53,830 nucleotides of DNA from Mycolicibacterium iranicum (GTDB lineage Bacteria; Actinomycetota; Actinomycetes; Mycobacteriales; Mycobacteriaceae): assembly GCF_014190915.1 (NCBI RefSeq), contig NZ_JACHVU010000021.1, positions 1 through 53,830 of the forward strand, written 5' to 3'. Of the stretch, positions 7,198-15,703 are shown one piece after another. The notes under the pieces are model-generated. The model saw only the letters and a list, made by a program, of their open reading frames with translations, did not search any database and was not told where the DNA came from. Positions within the stretch are counted from its first letter, which is position 1; each line of letters opens with the position of its first letter. Both the position numbers and the translations under genes were made by a program.

Positions 7198-7227
7198 ACC
7201 GCCATTGTGCGCTTCGCCGACCGCGGT

Positions 7228-7256
7228 TTGTCCTCGGACCGGGCCCGGTATACCCT
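7228..7256 (+). promoter_or_regulatory. Promoter for the DAHP synthase leader transcript
   Basis: Seen: TTGTCC (7228-7233) and TATACCCT (7249-7256), containing the mycobacterial TANNNT form TACCCT (7251-7256). Seven bases after the -10 box is the GTG at 7263, so the transcript probably begins at the first codon of the leader peptide (leaderless). Inferred from spacing only. Confidence 0.6.
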
Positions 7257-7262
7257 CGTCGC

Positions 7263-7337
7263 GTGAACATCGGTGTACGTGCCGCCTATTGGCGCTTTAT
7301 CGAGGCTCCGGGTGGAGCCGATAACGCGCAGCGCTAA
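7263..7337 (+). CDS. Aromatic-residue leader peptide of DAHP synthase
   Basis: Seen: a 24-codon ORF from GTG at 7263 to TAA at 7335-7337, translating to MNIGVRAAYWRFIEAPGG then ADNAQR. It has Tyr, Trp and Phe within four codons (AYWRF), all three end products of the pathway. It is apparently leaderless and lies 105 bases before the DAHP synthase start, overlapping stem-loop structures. Inferred: a ribosome-stalling leader that senses charged aromatic tRNAs and controls transcription or translation of the downstream gene. Confidence 0.6.
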   Translation: MNIGVRAAYWRFIEAPGGADNAQR

Positions 7338-7385
7338 CGCACGTATCCCCCCGGAGCCCAGGCAGTGACCATCAGGTCGCTGCCT
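7304..7385 (+). promoter_or_regulatory. Attenuator-like alternative stem-loops before DAHP synthase
   Basis: Seen: GGCTCC (7304-7309) can pair with GGAGCC (7314-7319). Alternatively, the nine bases from 7304 can pair perfectly with 7350-7358 (CCCGGAGCC). A separate 11-bp hairpin, AGGCAGTGACC (7360-7370)/GGTCGCTGCCT (7375-7385) with loop ATCA and one G-U pair, is followed by TTCGTCATT. The first arm begins five codons after the Tyr-Trp-Arg-Phe codons, within the footprint of a stalled ribosome. Inferred: an attenuator. The U-tract is weak, so translational control is also possible. Confidence 0.5.
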
Positions 7386-7442
7386 TTCGTCATTCAAGGG
7401 CGCCGGTCGATACGCAGGTGCCCGTCACAGAAAGGCACCATC

Positions 7443-8498
7443 GTGAACCTGGCGCAGATCGCCGCCCCGCAGGAGACGTCCGACCGGCGGATCCGCCGCT
7501 TCAGCGAGATCCCCAGCCCCCACGACGTCGTCACCGAGTTCCCGCTGGGCGCCCGGCGGGCCGAGCGGGTGGCCCGCGACCGCGACGAGATCGCCGACAT
7601 CCTCGCTGGGCGAGACGATCGGCTGCTGGTCGTGGTCGGCCCGTGCTCCGTGCACGACCCGGCGGCGGCGCTGGACTACGCGAGCCGGCTGGTGCCGATC
7701 TCCGATCAGCTGGGGGACCGGCTGAAGATCGTCATGCGGGTGTACTTCGAGAAGCCGCGCACCACGATCGGGTGGAAAGGCCTGATCAACGACCCCGCGA
7801 TGGACGGCACCTTCGACGTGGCCCGCGGACTGCGCGTCGCCCGTCAGCTGCTCCTGGACATCATCGACATCGGTCTGCCGGTCGGCTGTGAGTTCCTCGA
7901 GCCGACCAGTCCCCAGTACATCGCCGACGCCGTCGCCTGGGGTGCGATCGGCGCGCGGACGACGGAATCCCAGGTGCACCGTCAGCTGGCCTCGGGACTC
8001 TCGATGCCCGTCGGCTTCAAGAACGGCACCGACGGCAACGTCCAGGTCGCGGTCGACGGCGTCAAAGCGGCTGCCGCGCCGCACGTCTTCTTCGGGATGA
8101 ACGACCTCGGTCGCGGCGCGCTCGTGAGCACCACCGGCAACCTGGACTGCCACGTGATCCTGCGCGGCGGCACCGACGGGCCGAACTGCGACGCCGACTC
8201 GGTGACCGCCGCCGCTAACCGGCTCGCGGCAGCGGGTCTGCCCGCGCGCGTCGTCGTCGATTGCAGCCACGCCAACTCCGGCAAGGACCACATCCGTCAG
8301 GCCGGCGTCGCGACCGAAGTCGCGCAGCTGGTCCGCGACGGGCTGCCGGTGAGCGGCGTGATGCTGGAGAGCTTCCTGGTGGCCGGTGCGCAGGCGCCGG
8401 AGTCGCGTCCGCTGACCTACGGGCAGTCCGTGACCGACAAGTGCATGGACTGGGACGCGACCGAGGCGGTGCTGCGGGAGCTCGCCGATCGCCGCTGA
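7443..8498 (+). CDS. Type I 3-deoxy-7-phosphoheptulonate (DAHP) synthase
   Basis: Condenses phosphoenolpyruvate and erythrose 4-phosphate to DAHP, the entry step of the shikimate pathway. Seen: 351 residues from GTG 7443, with GPCSVHDP, KPRTTIGWKGLINDP, GARTTESQVHRQLASGL and DCSHANSGKD, the active-site and metal-binding motifs of the E. coli AroF/G/H (type I alpha) family. The frame is open further upstream (to 7365), but that part overlaps the attenuator; GTG 7443 with GAAAGG upstream is preferred. Known: M. tuberculosis relies on an unrelated type II enzyme (Rv2178c). This is therefore probably an additional, differently regulated isoenzyme, consistent with its aromatic leader peptide. Confidence 0.93.
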   Translation: MNLAQIAAPQETSDRRIRRFSEIPSPHDVVTEFPLGARRAERVARDRDEIADILAGRDDRLLVVVGPCSVHDPAAALDYASRLVPISDQLGDRLKIVMRVYFEKPRTTIGWKGLINDPAMDGTFDVARGLRVARQLLLDIIDIGLPVGCEFLEPTSPQYIADAVAWGAIGARTTESQVHRQLASGLSMPVGFKNGTDGNVQVAVDGVKAAAAPHVFFGMNDLGRGALVSTTGNLDCHVILRGGTDGPNCDADSVTAAANRLAAAGLPARVVVDCSHANSGKDHIRQAGVATEVAQLVRDGLPVSGVMLESFLVAGAQAPESRPLTYGQSVTDKCMDWDATEAVLRELADRR

Positions 8499-8555
8499 GC
8501 GGACTATTTCGGCAATCGCGGCGCGCGATCTCGTCGAGAGCTTCATGATCAACCC

Positions 8556-9305
8556 ATGCGAGTCGCAGTAGCCGGGGCGACCGGCAACATCGGTGCCCGC
8601 GCGGTGACGGCACTGCAGCGGCAGGGCCATCAGGCAGTGGGTATCAGCCGCTCCCTGGGCGTGGATCTGCTCAGCGGGGACGGGCTGGAGGCAGCGCTCG
8701 ACGGCGTGGACGCGGTGATCGACGCGATCAGTTCGCCGCCGATCAGCCAGGAGGAGACCAAGCGGTACTTCGGCACCACCACGACCAACCTGCTGGAGGC
8801 AGAACAGCGGGCCGGGGTGCGGCATCACGTGCTGCTGTCCATCGTCGGCATCGACCGGATCTCGGGTGGCACCGACCACTACGCGGGCAAGCGGGAACAG
8901 GAGCGGCTCGTCGAGGCAGGCCCGGTGCCGTGGACCATCGTCCCGGCCACCCAGTTCCACGACTTCGCCGGACTGGCGGCCAGTTGGACCGAACACGACG
9001 GGGTGGCCACGATCGCGCCGCTGCTCGTGCAGCCCATCGCACCCGACGACATCGCCGAGGTGCTGGCCGAGGTCGCCACCGGAGACCCGCAGGGACGGCA
9101 TGTCGACGTCGCAGGTCCGGAGACGCAGGATCTGGTGGACATGGCGCGTCGGACGCACCAGGTGCTCGGGCGCGACGTGAGGCTGGTTCCGACGTGGTCG
9201 GGTCCGCTGGGTGTGGAGATGGCGGGCAACGTGCTGCTGCCCGGCGACAACGCCCGTATCGCGCCGACGACCTTCGAGCAGTGGCTCGCCGCGGGCGCTC
9301 GTTGA
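8556..9305 (+). CDS. NmrA/atypical SDR NAD(P)-binding protein
   Basis: Seen: 249 residues with an N-terminal Rossmann motif MRVAVAGATGNIGARAV (GxxGxxG at residues 7-12). Typical NmrA-like features follow: EAEQRAGVRHHVLLSIVGID, and HYAGKREQERLVEAGPVPWTI, in which the Tyr-x3-Lys of SDRs is partly kept as Y-A-G-K. Known: such proteins are NAD(P)H sensors or reductases of unknown substrate. Its TGA overlaps the ATG of the next gene (TGATG), so the two are translationally coupled. Confidence 0.85.
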   Translation: MRVAVAGATGNIGARAVTALQRQGHQAVGISRSLGVDLLSGDGLEAALDGVDAVIDAISSPPISQEETKRYFGTTTTNLLEAEQRAGVRHHVLLSIVGIDRISGGTDHYAGKREQERLVEAGPVPWTIVPATQFHDFAGLAASWTEHDGVATIAPLLVQPIAPDDIAEVLAEVATGDPQGRHVDVAGPETQDLVDMARRTHQVLGRDVRLVPTWSGPLGVEMAGNVLLPGDNARIAPTTFEQWLAAGAR

Positions 9306-10273
9306 TGCCCCGCGTTCCCGCACTGGTGCTCGCGGGCGTGGTGGCGATGGGCGTCGCGTCCGGTTGCTCGGGGTCGTCGGGGTCCGGCGGCGATGCGCCC
9401 GCCAGCCCGATGATGCCCGGCGGTGGCGGTAGCGCCACCGACTCGGTGGTGGGCTCCGCGCCCGAATTCGGGCCGCCCCAGGCGCCCCCTCCGGCCGAGA
9501 AGCGAGACGTGGTCAAGACGGCGTCGATGACGATCACCGTCCAGGACCCGTCCGCGGCCGCCGATGACGCGGCCGTGATCGTCGAGCGCGTCGACGGCCG
9601 GGTCGACAGCCGCACCGAGGATGCGGGGTCGGGCACCGGGCGCGCCGTCACGTCGGTGGTGCTGCGGGTGCCGTCGGCCAAGCTCGACCAGGCGATGCGC
9701 GACCTGAAGGCGCTCGGGACCGTCGAGACGGCCTCGACCACATCCGAGGACGTCACCGCCCAGCGGGTCGACCTGGACGCGCGCATCAGGGCGCTGCAGA
9801 CCTCGGTGGACCGGCTGCTGGGCATCATGCGCGACGCCCGCGATCCCGAGGCGCTCATCTCGGCCGAGAACGCGCTGTCGCAGCGGCAGGCGGAGCTCGA
9901 CAGCCTGCGGGCCCAACGCGAGACGCTGGGAGACCGCATCTCCTACAGCACGGTGGACGTCAGCTTCTACGCCCAGGAGGAGGGCGGTCCCGCGCCGGAG
10001 AAGTACGAGGGCTTCCTCGGTCAGATCCACCGCGGATGGGACGGGCTGATCGCCGTCGCCGGTGGCGCGATCATGGTGCTCGGCCTGATGCTGCCATGGT
10101 TGGGTGTGGCCGCGGTGATCGGCGCTGCCGTGTACGGCATCGTGCGGTGGGCCCAGTCACGCGCGACTCGGGCACCCGCGCCTCACGCACGCGCGACCCC
10201 TGCGCCGGCCGTCACGCCTCCAGACGAGCCCGCACCGCCGCCATCTTCTGAGCCAGAGTCGCCTCGTCGATGA
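9305..10273 (+). CDS. DUF4349 domain lipoprotein
   Basis: Seen: 322 residues from ATG 9305, which overlaps the previous stop. A signal sequence leads to a lipobox (GVASGC). A Gly/Ser/Pro-rich linker precedes a DUF4349 region (about 65-225) with KTASMTITVQDPSAAADDA and a coiled-coil section (LRAQRETLGDRISYSTVDV). A membrane segment follows at about 245-285 and the tail is Pro/Ala-rich. Known: DUF4349 proteins are envelope proteins of unknown function. Inferred: lipid-anchored outside with a transmembrane C-terminus. The last 62 bases overlap the 3' end of the convergent gene at 10212. Confidence 0.88.
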   Translation: MPRVPALVLAGVVAMGVASGCSGSSGSGGDAPASPMMPGGGGSATDSVVGSAPEFGPPQAPPPAEKRDVVKTASMTITVQDPSAAADDAAVIVERVDGRVDSRTEDAGSGTGRAVTSVVLRVPSAKLDQAMRDLKALGTVETASTTSEDVTAQRVDLDARIRALQTSVDRLLGIMRDARDPEALISAENALSQRQAELDSLRAQRETLGDRISYSTVDVSFYAQEEGGPAPEKYEGFLGQIHRGWDGLIAVAGGAIMVLGLMLPWLGVAAVIGAAVYGIVRWAQSRATRAPAPHARATPAPAVTPPDEPAPPPSSEPESPRR

Positions 10274-10559
10274 CCCCGCGGGCCAGCAGCGAGTGTGCGA
10301 GGGACACCAGCTGGTTCTCCGGGTAGGGGAGTTCGGCATAGAGCGTCGAAGACAGCGCGTCCTCCTCGTCGCGGCGCTCCTGGAAGTTCGGCACCTCTGC
10401 GTCGCAGGCGGCGTGATCGAGGGCGTCGCAGAATCCGTCGAGGCTCGTCTTCCACGGCGGCACCGGGTTCTCCACGCCGTACTTGGCGGCCATCCTCGGC
10501 CACACCTGGTTTCGTTCCACGATGCCGTCGAGCACGTCGACCCTGTCGGGGGCGTCCAT
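10212..10559 (-). CDS. Nitrile hydratase/thiocyanate hydrolase accessory protein
   Basis: Seen: 115 residues starting MDAPDRVDVLDGIVERNQ. The C-terminal half (YAELPYPENQLVSLAHSLL...GVIDEATLAQKMAAVRARL) resembles the N-terminal helical domain of nitrile hydratase beta subunits. Known: small proteins of this kind (P15K, NHase activators) help load cobalt or iron into the alpha subunit. It starts one base after the alpha-subunit stop, so it is the third gene of the cluster. The 3' end overlaps the convergent DUF4349 gene. Inferred: maturation factor. Confidence 0.75.
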   Translation of the reverse strand: MDAPDRVDVLDGIVERNQVWPRMAAKYGVENPVPPWKTSLDGFCDALDHAACDAEVPNFQERRDEEDALSSTLYAELPYPENQLVSLAHSLLARGVIDEATLAQKMAAVRARLEA

Positions 10560-10560
10560 G

Positions 10561-11280
<720 letters not shown>

Positions 11281-11302
11281 GAGCGTCCTCTCCGGCGTCG
11301 AG

Positions 11303-12142
11303 TCAGTGGGCGGCTTCGAGCCAGCGCTCGGGAATCTCGGTGCGCAGGACATCGGTCGCCGTTCCGGTGTATCCGTGCCACAGGTCGGACATCGTGAACG
11401 CGACGACGTAGAACCACTCCGGCTTGGCGTCGGGGCGGTCCCAGGTCTCGTCCTCGGCGGCGGGGCTCTCGTAGGCGACGGCCGCGATCTCCCCGCGGGC
11501 GCCGCGGACGTATTCGGGGGTGCGGGTGTAGAAGAGGACCGGGAGGTCGCGCACCGTCACCGGGTCGCCGACGGCGAACTTCGGATCACCGGCCAGGCCC
11601 GCGTAGACCTGCGGATCGCCCTTGCCGACGGCGTGCAGGTGGTGCTCATTGCGCTTGACCTGGGATCCGTCGCCCTCGGACTTCGGTTGCGCCACCAGCT
11701 TCCGCCCGTCGAGGCCACTGCTGTAGCGGCCCTGGACCTCGGCCATCCGTTCGCTCAGCTCGCCGAGACTGATGTGGTGCTTCTCGACCAGGACCCGGGC
11801 CACGGCGAGAAGCCAGCGGCCGTAATAGGGCAGCCCCAGGTACTCTGCACGTCCCACGTCGACGTTGCCGATGCGGCGCCGCTCCTCGGACAGCCAGATC
11901 CCCCGCCACGCGAGCACCTCGCAGATGACGTACGTCATCTCTTCCCACTGCTCGTACTGCTTGTTCTCGTACTTCATCGGGGCGTCCGGTTCGCCGCCGA
12001 CGTCGTGGACGGGCTTGAGGTAGGCCTTGATGCGTGCGGCGTCGAGGAGGTCCGGGGTGGGCGCGTCCGGCAGCTCGGGGAACGCCGACTTCAGGCGCGC
12101 CACGAGTTCGAGTTGCGCCGCGCGCTCGGCCGCGGTGCTCAC
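11303..12142 (-). CDS. Nitrile hydratase-type beta subunit
   Basis: Partner of the alpha subunit. Seen: 279 residues from GTG 12142, which has GAAGG eight bases upstream. The helical N-terminal part contains HDVGGEPDAPMKYE and YYGRWLLAVARVLVEKHHIS. The C-terminal SH3-like barrel has FAVGDPVTVRDLPV, FYTRTPEYVRGARGEI and WFYVVAFTMSDLWHG. Known: thiocyanate hydrolase splits this chain into two proteins, whereas nitrile hydratase keeps one chain, as here. The open frame extends to 12217, but that part looks non-coding. First gene of the beta-alpha-accessory cluster; a terminator separates it from whiB3 upstream. Confidence 0.87.
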   Translation of the reverse strand: MSTAAERAAQLELVARLKSAFPELPDAPTPDLLDAARIKAYLKPVHDVGGEPDAPMKYENKQYEQWEEMTYVICEVLAWRGIWLSEERRRIGNVDVGRAEYLGLPYYGRWLLAVARVLVEKHHISLGELSERMAEVQGRYSSGLDGRKLVAQPKSEGDGSQVKRNEHHLHAVGKGDPQVYAGLAGDPKFAVGDPVTVRDLPVLFYTRTPEYVRGARGEIAAVAYESPAAEDETWDRPDAKPEWFYVVAFTMSDLWHGYTGTATDVLRTEIPERWLEAAH

Positions 12143-12251
12143 GGTAAGACCTTCGGGTGGTGTGACATGGCAATCCCGTCCCACGAAACGCAGAGCTGTC
12201 GCAACGAATGCTCTCAACTCTGCGCTTCGGGTGGGTGGCGTTTGCCCACAA

Positions 12252-12283
12252 AGCCCACCCCGGCGGCGACTCCGGGGTGGGCT
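12252..12283 (-). terminator. Terminator of whiB3
   Basis: Seen: a 12-bp perfect stem AGCCCACCCCGG (12252-12263)/CCGGGGTGGGCT (12272-12283) with an 8-base loop, followed on the minus strand by TTTGT. It lies 15 bases after the whiB3 stop and before the nitrile hydratase-type genes. Confidence 0.75.
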
Positions 12284-12297
12284 CGGGGACGGTCGTC

Positions 12298-12588
12298 CTA
12301 GGCGGTGCGGCGGATACCGCGCTTGAGCAGAAGCTCGCGCTCGGCCTCGCTCAGGCCGCCCCAGATGCCGTAGGGCTCACCCACGGCAAGGGCATGGGAG
12401 CGGCACTGGGCGATCACCGGACAGCGGCGGCACATCTCCTTGGCGCGCATCTCGCGCTGTGCGCGGGCGCGGCCGCGCTCGCCGTCGGGATGGAAGAACA
12501 TGGACGAGTCGACGCCCCGGCAAACACCCTGCATCTGCCAATCCCAGATATCAGCATTCGGTCCCGGAAGCTGCTGCGGCTGTGGCAA
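12298..12588 (-). CDS. whiB3: Redox-sensing transcription factor WhiB3
   Basis: Iron-sulfur protein that senses O2/NO and redox state and controls lipid and redox genes. Seen: 96 residues, MPQPQQLPGPNADIWDWQMQ at the start, four cluster-ligand cysteines C23, C53, C56 and C62 (C-x29-C-x2-C-x5-C), the WhiB turn GIWGG at 74-78 and the basic tail KRGIRRTA. These match WhiB3 of M. tuberculosis (Rv3416) closely. The start is TTG at 12588 with GGGAGAGG seven bases upstream. It is divergent from the Rv3415c-like gene, as in M. tuberculosis. Confidence 0.95.
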   Translation of the reverse strand: MPQPQQLPGPNADIWDWQMQGVCRGVDSSMFFHPDGERGRARAQREMRAKEMCRRCPVIAQCRSHALAVGEPYGIWGGLSEAERELLLKRGIRRTA

Positions 12589-12978
12589 TGGAAAACCTCT
12601 CCCTCAGACCCGATACGCGTCAATAGAAGCGCGAGTCGTGGAACAAATCCGAGCACAGTCGCCGATGACCACTCGTGCACACAACGTAGAAGGGCTTCCG
12701 AATTGCCGTCAATAGTCGCGCGGTGTGCGGAACCACATATCCGCAGGCAGAAAATTTACATCACGTTCATCGAAGTGTGGCTTTGCCAACGGAACTGGTG
12801 GTACGCGCGTGTGCCGAAGGCTCCGTCGACCCGCGGTTTCGGCCGGTGCGGCATTGCGACACAGGACATTTGCGCACGTTTGTCAGGTCTGCGGTTGATC
12901 TCGTTGTAACACGCCATCCATCAACTGTTAACTGACGCGATTTTCAAAACAGTCCGGAATTGATACGGTCGCGATCCG
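12589..12978. promoter_or_regulatory. Divergent regulatory region of whiB3 and the Rv3415c-like gene
   Basis: About 390 bp with lower GC than its surroundings and no credible ORF. On the plus strand TACGGT (12964-12969) is a possible -10 box ten bases before the ATG at 12979, implying a near-leaderless transcript. The whiB3 side probably carries a long 5' untranslated region, but no clear promoter could be chosen. Confidence 0.4.
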
Positions 12979-13779
12979 ATGAGCACCGAACCGGCGGATT
13001 CCGCAAACGATCTCGCGGACGCGGCCTTCGGTGGCGACCCCGGCAGATGGCCGCTCCCGCCCGCTGCCGACGCGCGCGAGCTATGGCTGCGCGCGGTTGC
13101 GGCCGGCGGTCAGGGGCGTTACGCCAGCGCATTCGCAGACCTGGATCGGCTGCGCCGCGTGCCGGCCGGTGATGCCGTCGCGTCCCTGGCCCTGACGGCG
13201 CGGGCGTCGTTCGTTCGTCAACTCGGCTGGCACGACCTCGCACGCTCCTGGGACGGCGGCGCCGAGGCCCGCGCACGCTCCGGCGAGGCCCGCGCCGACG
13301 CTCTTATCGGACTGGCCGCCGACGCGTTGGGTGTGGGCCGCTTCGCCGCTTCCCAGCGGGCCCTCGAACGCGCCGCCCCGCTGGTCGCCGCTTCGGGGTC
13401 CGCCCGCCTCCCGGTCCGGCATGCCTGGGTCTCGGCCGAGCTGGCGATGTTTCGCGGTGACGGCGCGGCCGCAGTCGGGCACGCCCGTCGCGGGCTGCAG
13501 CTGGCCCCGGAGTCGGGCTCGGTACGACACGGGGTCAAGTCGCAGGTGGTGCTGGCGGCCGCACTGTGCAGCGCCGGCGACCTGTCGTCGGCACGCAGCG
13601 AAGGCGACGCCGCGCTGGAAGACACGCGTCGGTTCGGCCTCGTCCCGCTGCAGTGGGCCATCGCCAGCCTCCTCGCCGACATCGGCTCGTCCACGCTGTC
13701 TCCCGACCAGCTGGTGCGTCTGCGGGAAGAGTCGGCGCAGAAGGTGACCAGATGGGGCGGCGTGTGGCGTCCGCGCTAA
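12979..13779 (+). CDS. Conserved hypothetical protein (Rv3415c-like), TPR-like helical
   Basis: Seen: 266 residues, Ala/Arg-rich, built of paired helices with a pattern like tetratricopeptide repeats (for example AVAAGGQGRYASAFADLDRL and GLAADALGVGRFAASQRALE). No signal peptide or membrane segment. Position between whiB3 and sigD and size match M. tuberculosis Rv3415c. A cytosolic protein-interaction role is inferred from the helical repeats only. Confidence 0.85.
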   Translation: MSTEPADSANDLADAAFGGDPGRWPLPPAADARELWLRAVAAGGQGRYASAFADLDRLRRVPAGDAVASLALTARASFVRQLGWHDLARSWDGGAEARARSGEARADALIGLAADALGVGRFAASQRALERAAPLVAASGSARLPVRHAWVSAELAMFRGDGAAAVGHARRGLQLAPESGSVRHGVKSQVVLAAALCSAGDLSSARSEGDAALEDTRRFGLVPLQWAIASLLADIGSSTLSPDQLVRLREESAQKVTRWGGVWRPR

Positions 13780-13901
13780 CGGGGTTGCGCCCCTCTCGGT
13801 CGTTATTGTTTAGCTGAGCCGGCGCCGCTTCGGTACCGGCCGGCACTGCCACCTCCCCTCCGGGATGTGGGCCCGACGTAACGCTGGAGAGCCTGTTCAC
13901 G

Positions 13902-14480
13902 ATGACAATTTCGGGAGAACGTCTCGATGCTGTCGTTGCTGAAGCAGTGGCCGGCGATCGGGACGCACTCCGGGAGGTGCTGGAGACCATCCGCCCCCTC
14001 GTCGTCCGGTACTGCCGGGCGAGGGTGGGAACCGCGGAACGTAGTGGTCTCTCAGCTGATGACGTAGCTCAGGAGGTCTGCTTGGCCGCCATCACGGCGC
14101 TGCCGCGGTACAAGGATCAGGGACGCCCGTTCCTGGCCTTCGTGTACGGCATCGCAGCGCACAAGGTTGCTGACGCGCACCGTGCCGCCGGTCGCAACCG
14201 GGCCGATCCGATGGATGTGGTCCCGGAGCGTTTCTCCGGTGAGGCGGGCCCCGAGCAATTGGCGATCGACTCGGAATCGTCGGCGCGGATGGCTGCGCTG
14301 CTGCAGATCCTTCCCGAGAAGCAGCGCGAGATCCTGATCCTGCGTGTCGTCGTCGGCATGAGCGCCGAAGAAACTGCAGACGCCGTCGGCAGCACCGCGG
14401 GGGCGGTGCGGGTGGCTCAACACCGCGCACTGACGCGGTTGAAGGCGGAGATCATGGCGACGGGGCGTGACCATGCCTGA
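13902..14480 (+). CDS. sigD: ECF RNA polymerase sigma factor SigD
   Basis: Alternative sigma factor. Seen: 192 residues. Sigma region 2 spans about residues 20-95, with the core-binding DDVAQEVCLAAITALPRY and HKVADAHRAAGRNR. Region 4 spans about 130-185, with LPEKQREILILRVVVGMS and the helix-turn-helix around EETADAVGSTAGAVRVAQHR. Length and sequence match mycobacterial SigD (Rv3414c). The ATG follows GGAGAG. It overlaps by eight bases the gene for its anti-sigma factor, so the two are co-translated. Confidence 0.95.
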   Translation: MTISGERLDAVVAEAVAGDRDALREVLETIRPLVVRYCRARVGTAERSGLSADDVAQEVCLAAITALPRYKDQGRPFLAFVYGIAAHKVADAHRAAGRNRADPMDVVPERFSGEAGPEQLAIDSESSARMAALLQILPEKQREILILRVVVGMSAEETADAVGSTAGAVRVAQHRALTRLKAEIMATGRDHA

Positions 14481-15678
14481 CTTCGGACGGTGGAACGCCG
14501 GTGGCGGCGATCCCTCACTCAACGAGATCAACCGCACCGACCAGTTCCTCGATGCGCTGGCCACCCAGGACCAGCCCTACGCGACGGACCACGGTGAGGC
14601 AGAGCTGGCTCAGCTGCTTGCGGGCTGGCGCGACGACGTGCGCGAGACCCCGATGGGCCACGTGCTGACGACCGAGCAGGCCGCGGCGGCGCTCGACCGG
14701 GTGACCCGGCCCGCCCCGAAGCGGCGGTTCCCGCTCGCGGTGGTCGGCTCGGCCGCCGCGGCGGTGCTCGCGATCGGCGGGGTCGGCGCAGTGGTGGCCG
14801 GGTCCGGTCCGGGCGACGCACTCTATGGACTGCGCACGATGCTGTTCGGCGAGCAGACCCAACCGCGCGACGACGCCGTCATCCTGGCCGCGCAGACCGA
14901 GATGCAGCAGGTGCAGCAGCTCATCGAGCAGGGTGACTGGCAGGGTGCCCAGGACAAGCTGGAAGCGGTGACGACCACGGTCGCGACCGTGGACGATGTT
15001 GCGCGCAAAGAGGAATTGATCGAGCAGTGGCAGGAGCTGACCGTCAAGGTCGAGGCTCAGAACCCTGTCGCGACGGTGCCGCCGGGTGCGCCCCTGCCCA
15101 CGTTCCCCGAGGTGGTCGTGGACCCCGCGGTGACGGTGCCCTCGGGTCCCTCGGAGACGACGACGCCTCCGTCGTCCGAGACGACACCGCCCTCGGAGAG
15201 CGCCACGCCGTCGGAGAGCGCCACGCCGTCACAGAGCGGCGCGCCGTCGTCCACGCCTGCGCCGTCGACCACGCCTGCGCCGACGACCACCGCTGCGCCG
15301 TCTCCGACGTCCATCCCGCCGTCGGTGACGACGAGCGCGGTGCCGTCGCCGACGTCCACGACGGTGATCATGCAGTCCTCGACGACGAGGCCCCCGCAGT
15401 CGACACCGCCCGCAGTGCCGGCTCCCTCGCCGACGCCTGTGCCGACGCCGCTGCCGACCACCACGATCGAGTTCAGCGGTGACGATGTCGTGGAGGATGA
15501 GGTGGTCGTGTTGCCGACTCCGACCACGACCACTCCGATGGCGCTTCCGATTCCTCAGGTGCAGCTGCCGGCGCAGCTCCCCGTGGTGGCTGTTCCGGCG
15601 CTGCCGGCTGCCCCGGCGCTACCCGGCAGGCCCGCCTTGCCGGCACCCGCACAGCAGGCGCCCGGCCAGACGCGCTGA
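14473..15678 (+). CDS. rsdA: Anti-sigma-D factor RsdA
   Basis: Membrane protein that holds SigD inactive until it is proteolysed. Seen: 401 residues. The cytosolic N-terminal sigma-binding domain (1-82) contains NEINRTDQFLDALATQ. One membrane segment lies at about 86-110, just before the motif GPGDALYGLRTMLFGEQ. A short coiled coil follows, then a very long extracytoplasmic Ser/Thr/Pro tail (about 200-401) with short tandem repeats. ATG 14473 is chosen because GTG 14467 has its purine run too close. Position after sigD matches Rv3413c. Confidence 0.9.
   Translation: MPDFGRWNAGGGDPSLNEINRTDQFLDALATQDQPYATDHGEAELAQLLAGWRDDVRETPMGHVLTTEQAAAALDRVTRPAPKRRFPLAVVGSAAAAVLAIGGVGAVVAGSGPGDALYGLRTMLFGEQTQPRDDAVILAAQTEMQQVQQLIEQGDWQGAQDKLEAVTTTVATVDDVARKEELIEQWQELTVKVEAQNPVATVPPGAPLPTFPEVVVDPAVTVPSGPSETTTPPSSETTPPSESATPSESATPSQSGAPSSTPAPSTTPAPTTTAAPSPTSIPPSVTTSAVPSPTSTTVIMQSSTTRPPQSTPPAVPAPSPTPVPTPLPTTTIEFSGDDVVEDEVVVLPTPTTTTPMALPIPQVQLPAQLPVVAVPALPAAPALPGRPALPAPAQQAPGQTR
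15193..15246 (+). repeat. Three 18-bp tandem repeats in rsdA
   Basis: Seen: two identical copies (15193-15210 and 15211-15228) and one diverged copy (15229-15246), encoding Ser-Glu-Ser-Ala-Thr-Pro-type units in the surface-exposed tail. Copy-number change would be in frame. Confidence 0.8.
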
Positions 15679-15703
15679 TCACGCGTCGCGGGTTGTGCAG
15701 CTA

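Noticed and set aside
7425..9323. 632-residue minus-strand ORF
   Set aside because: It is antisense to the DAHP synthase and NmrA-like genes. Its His/Arg/Asp-rich translation is typical of shadows in high-GC DNA.
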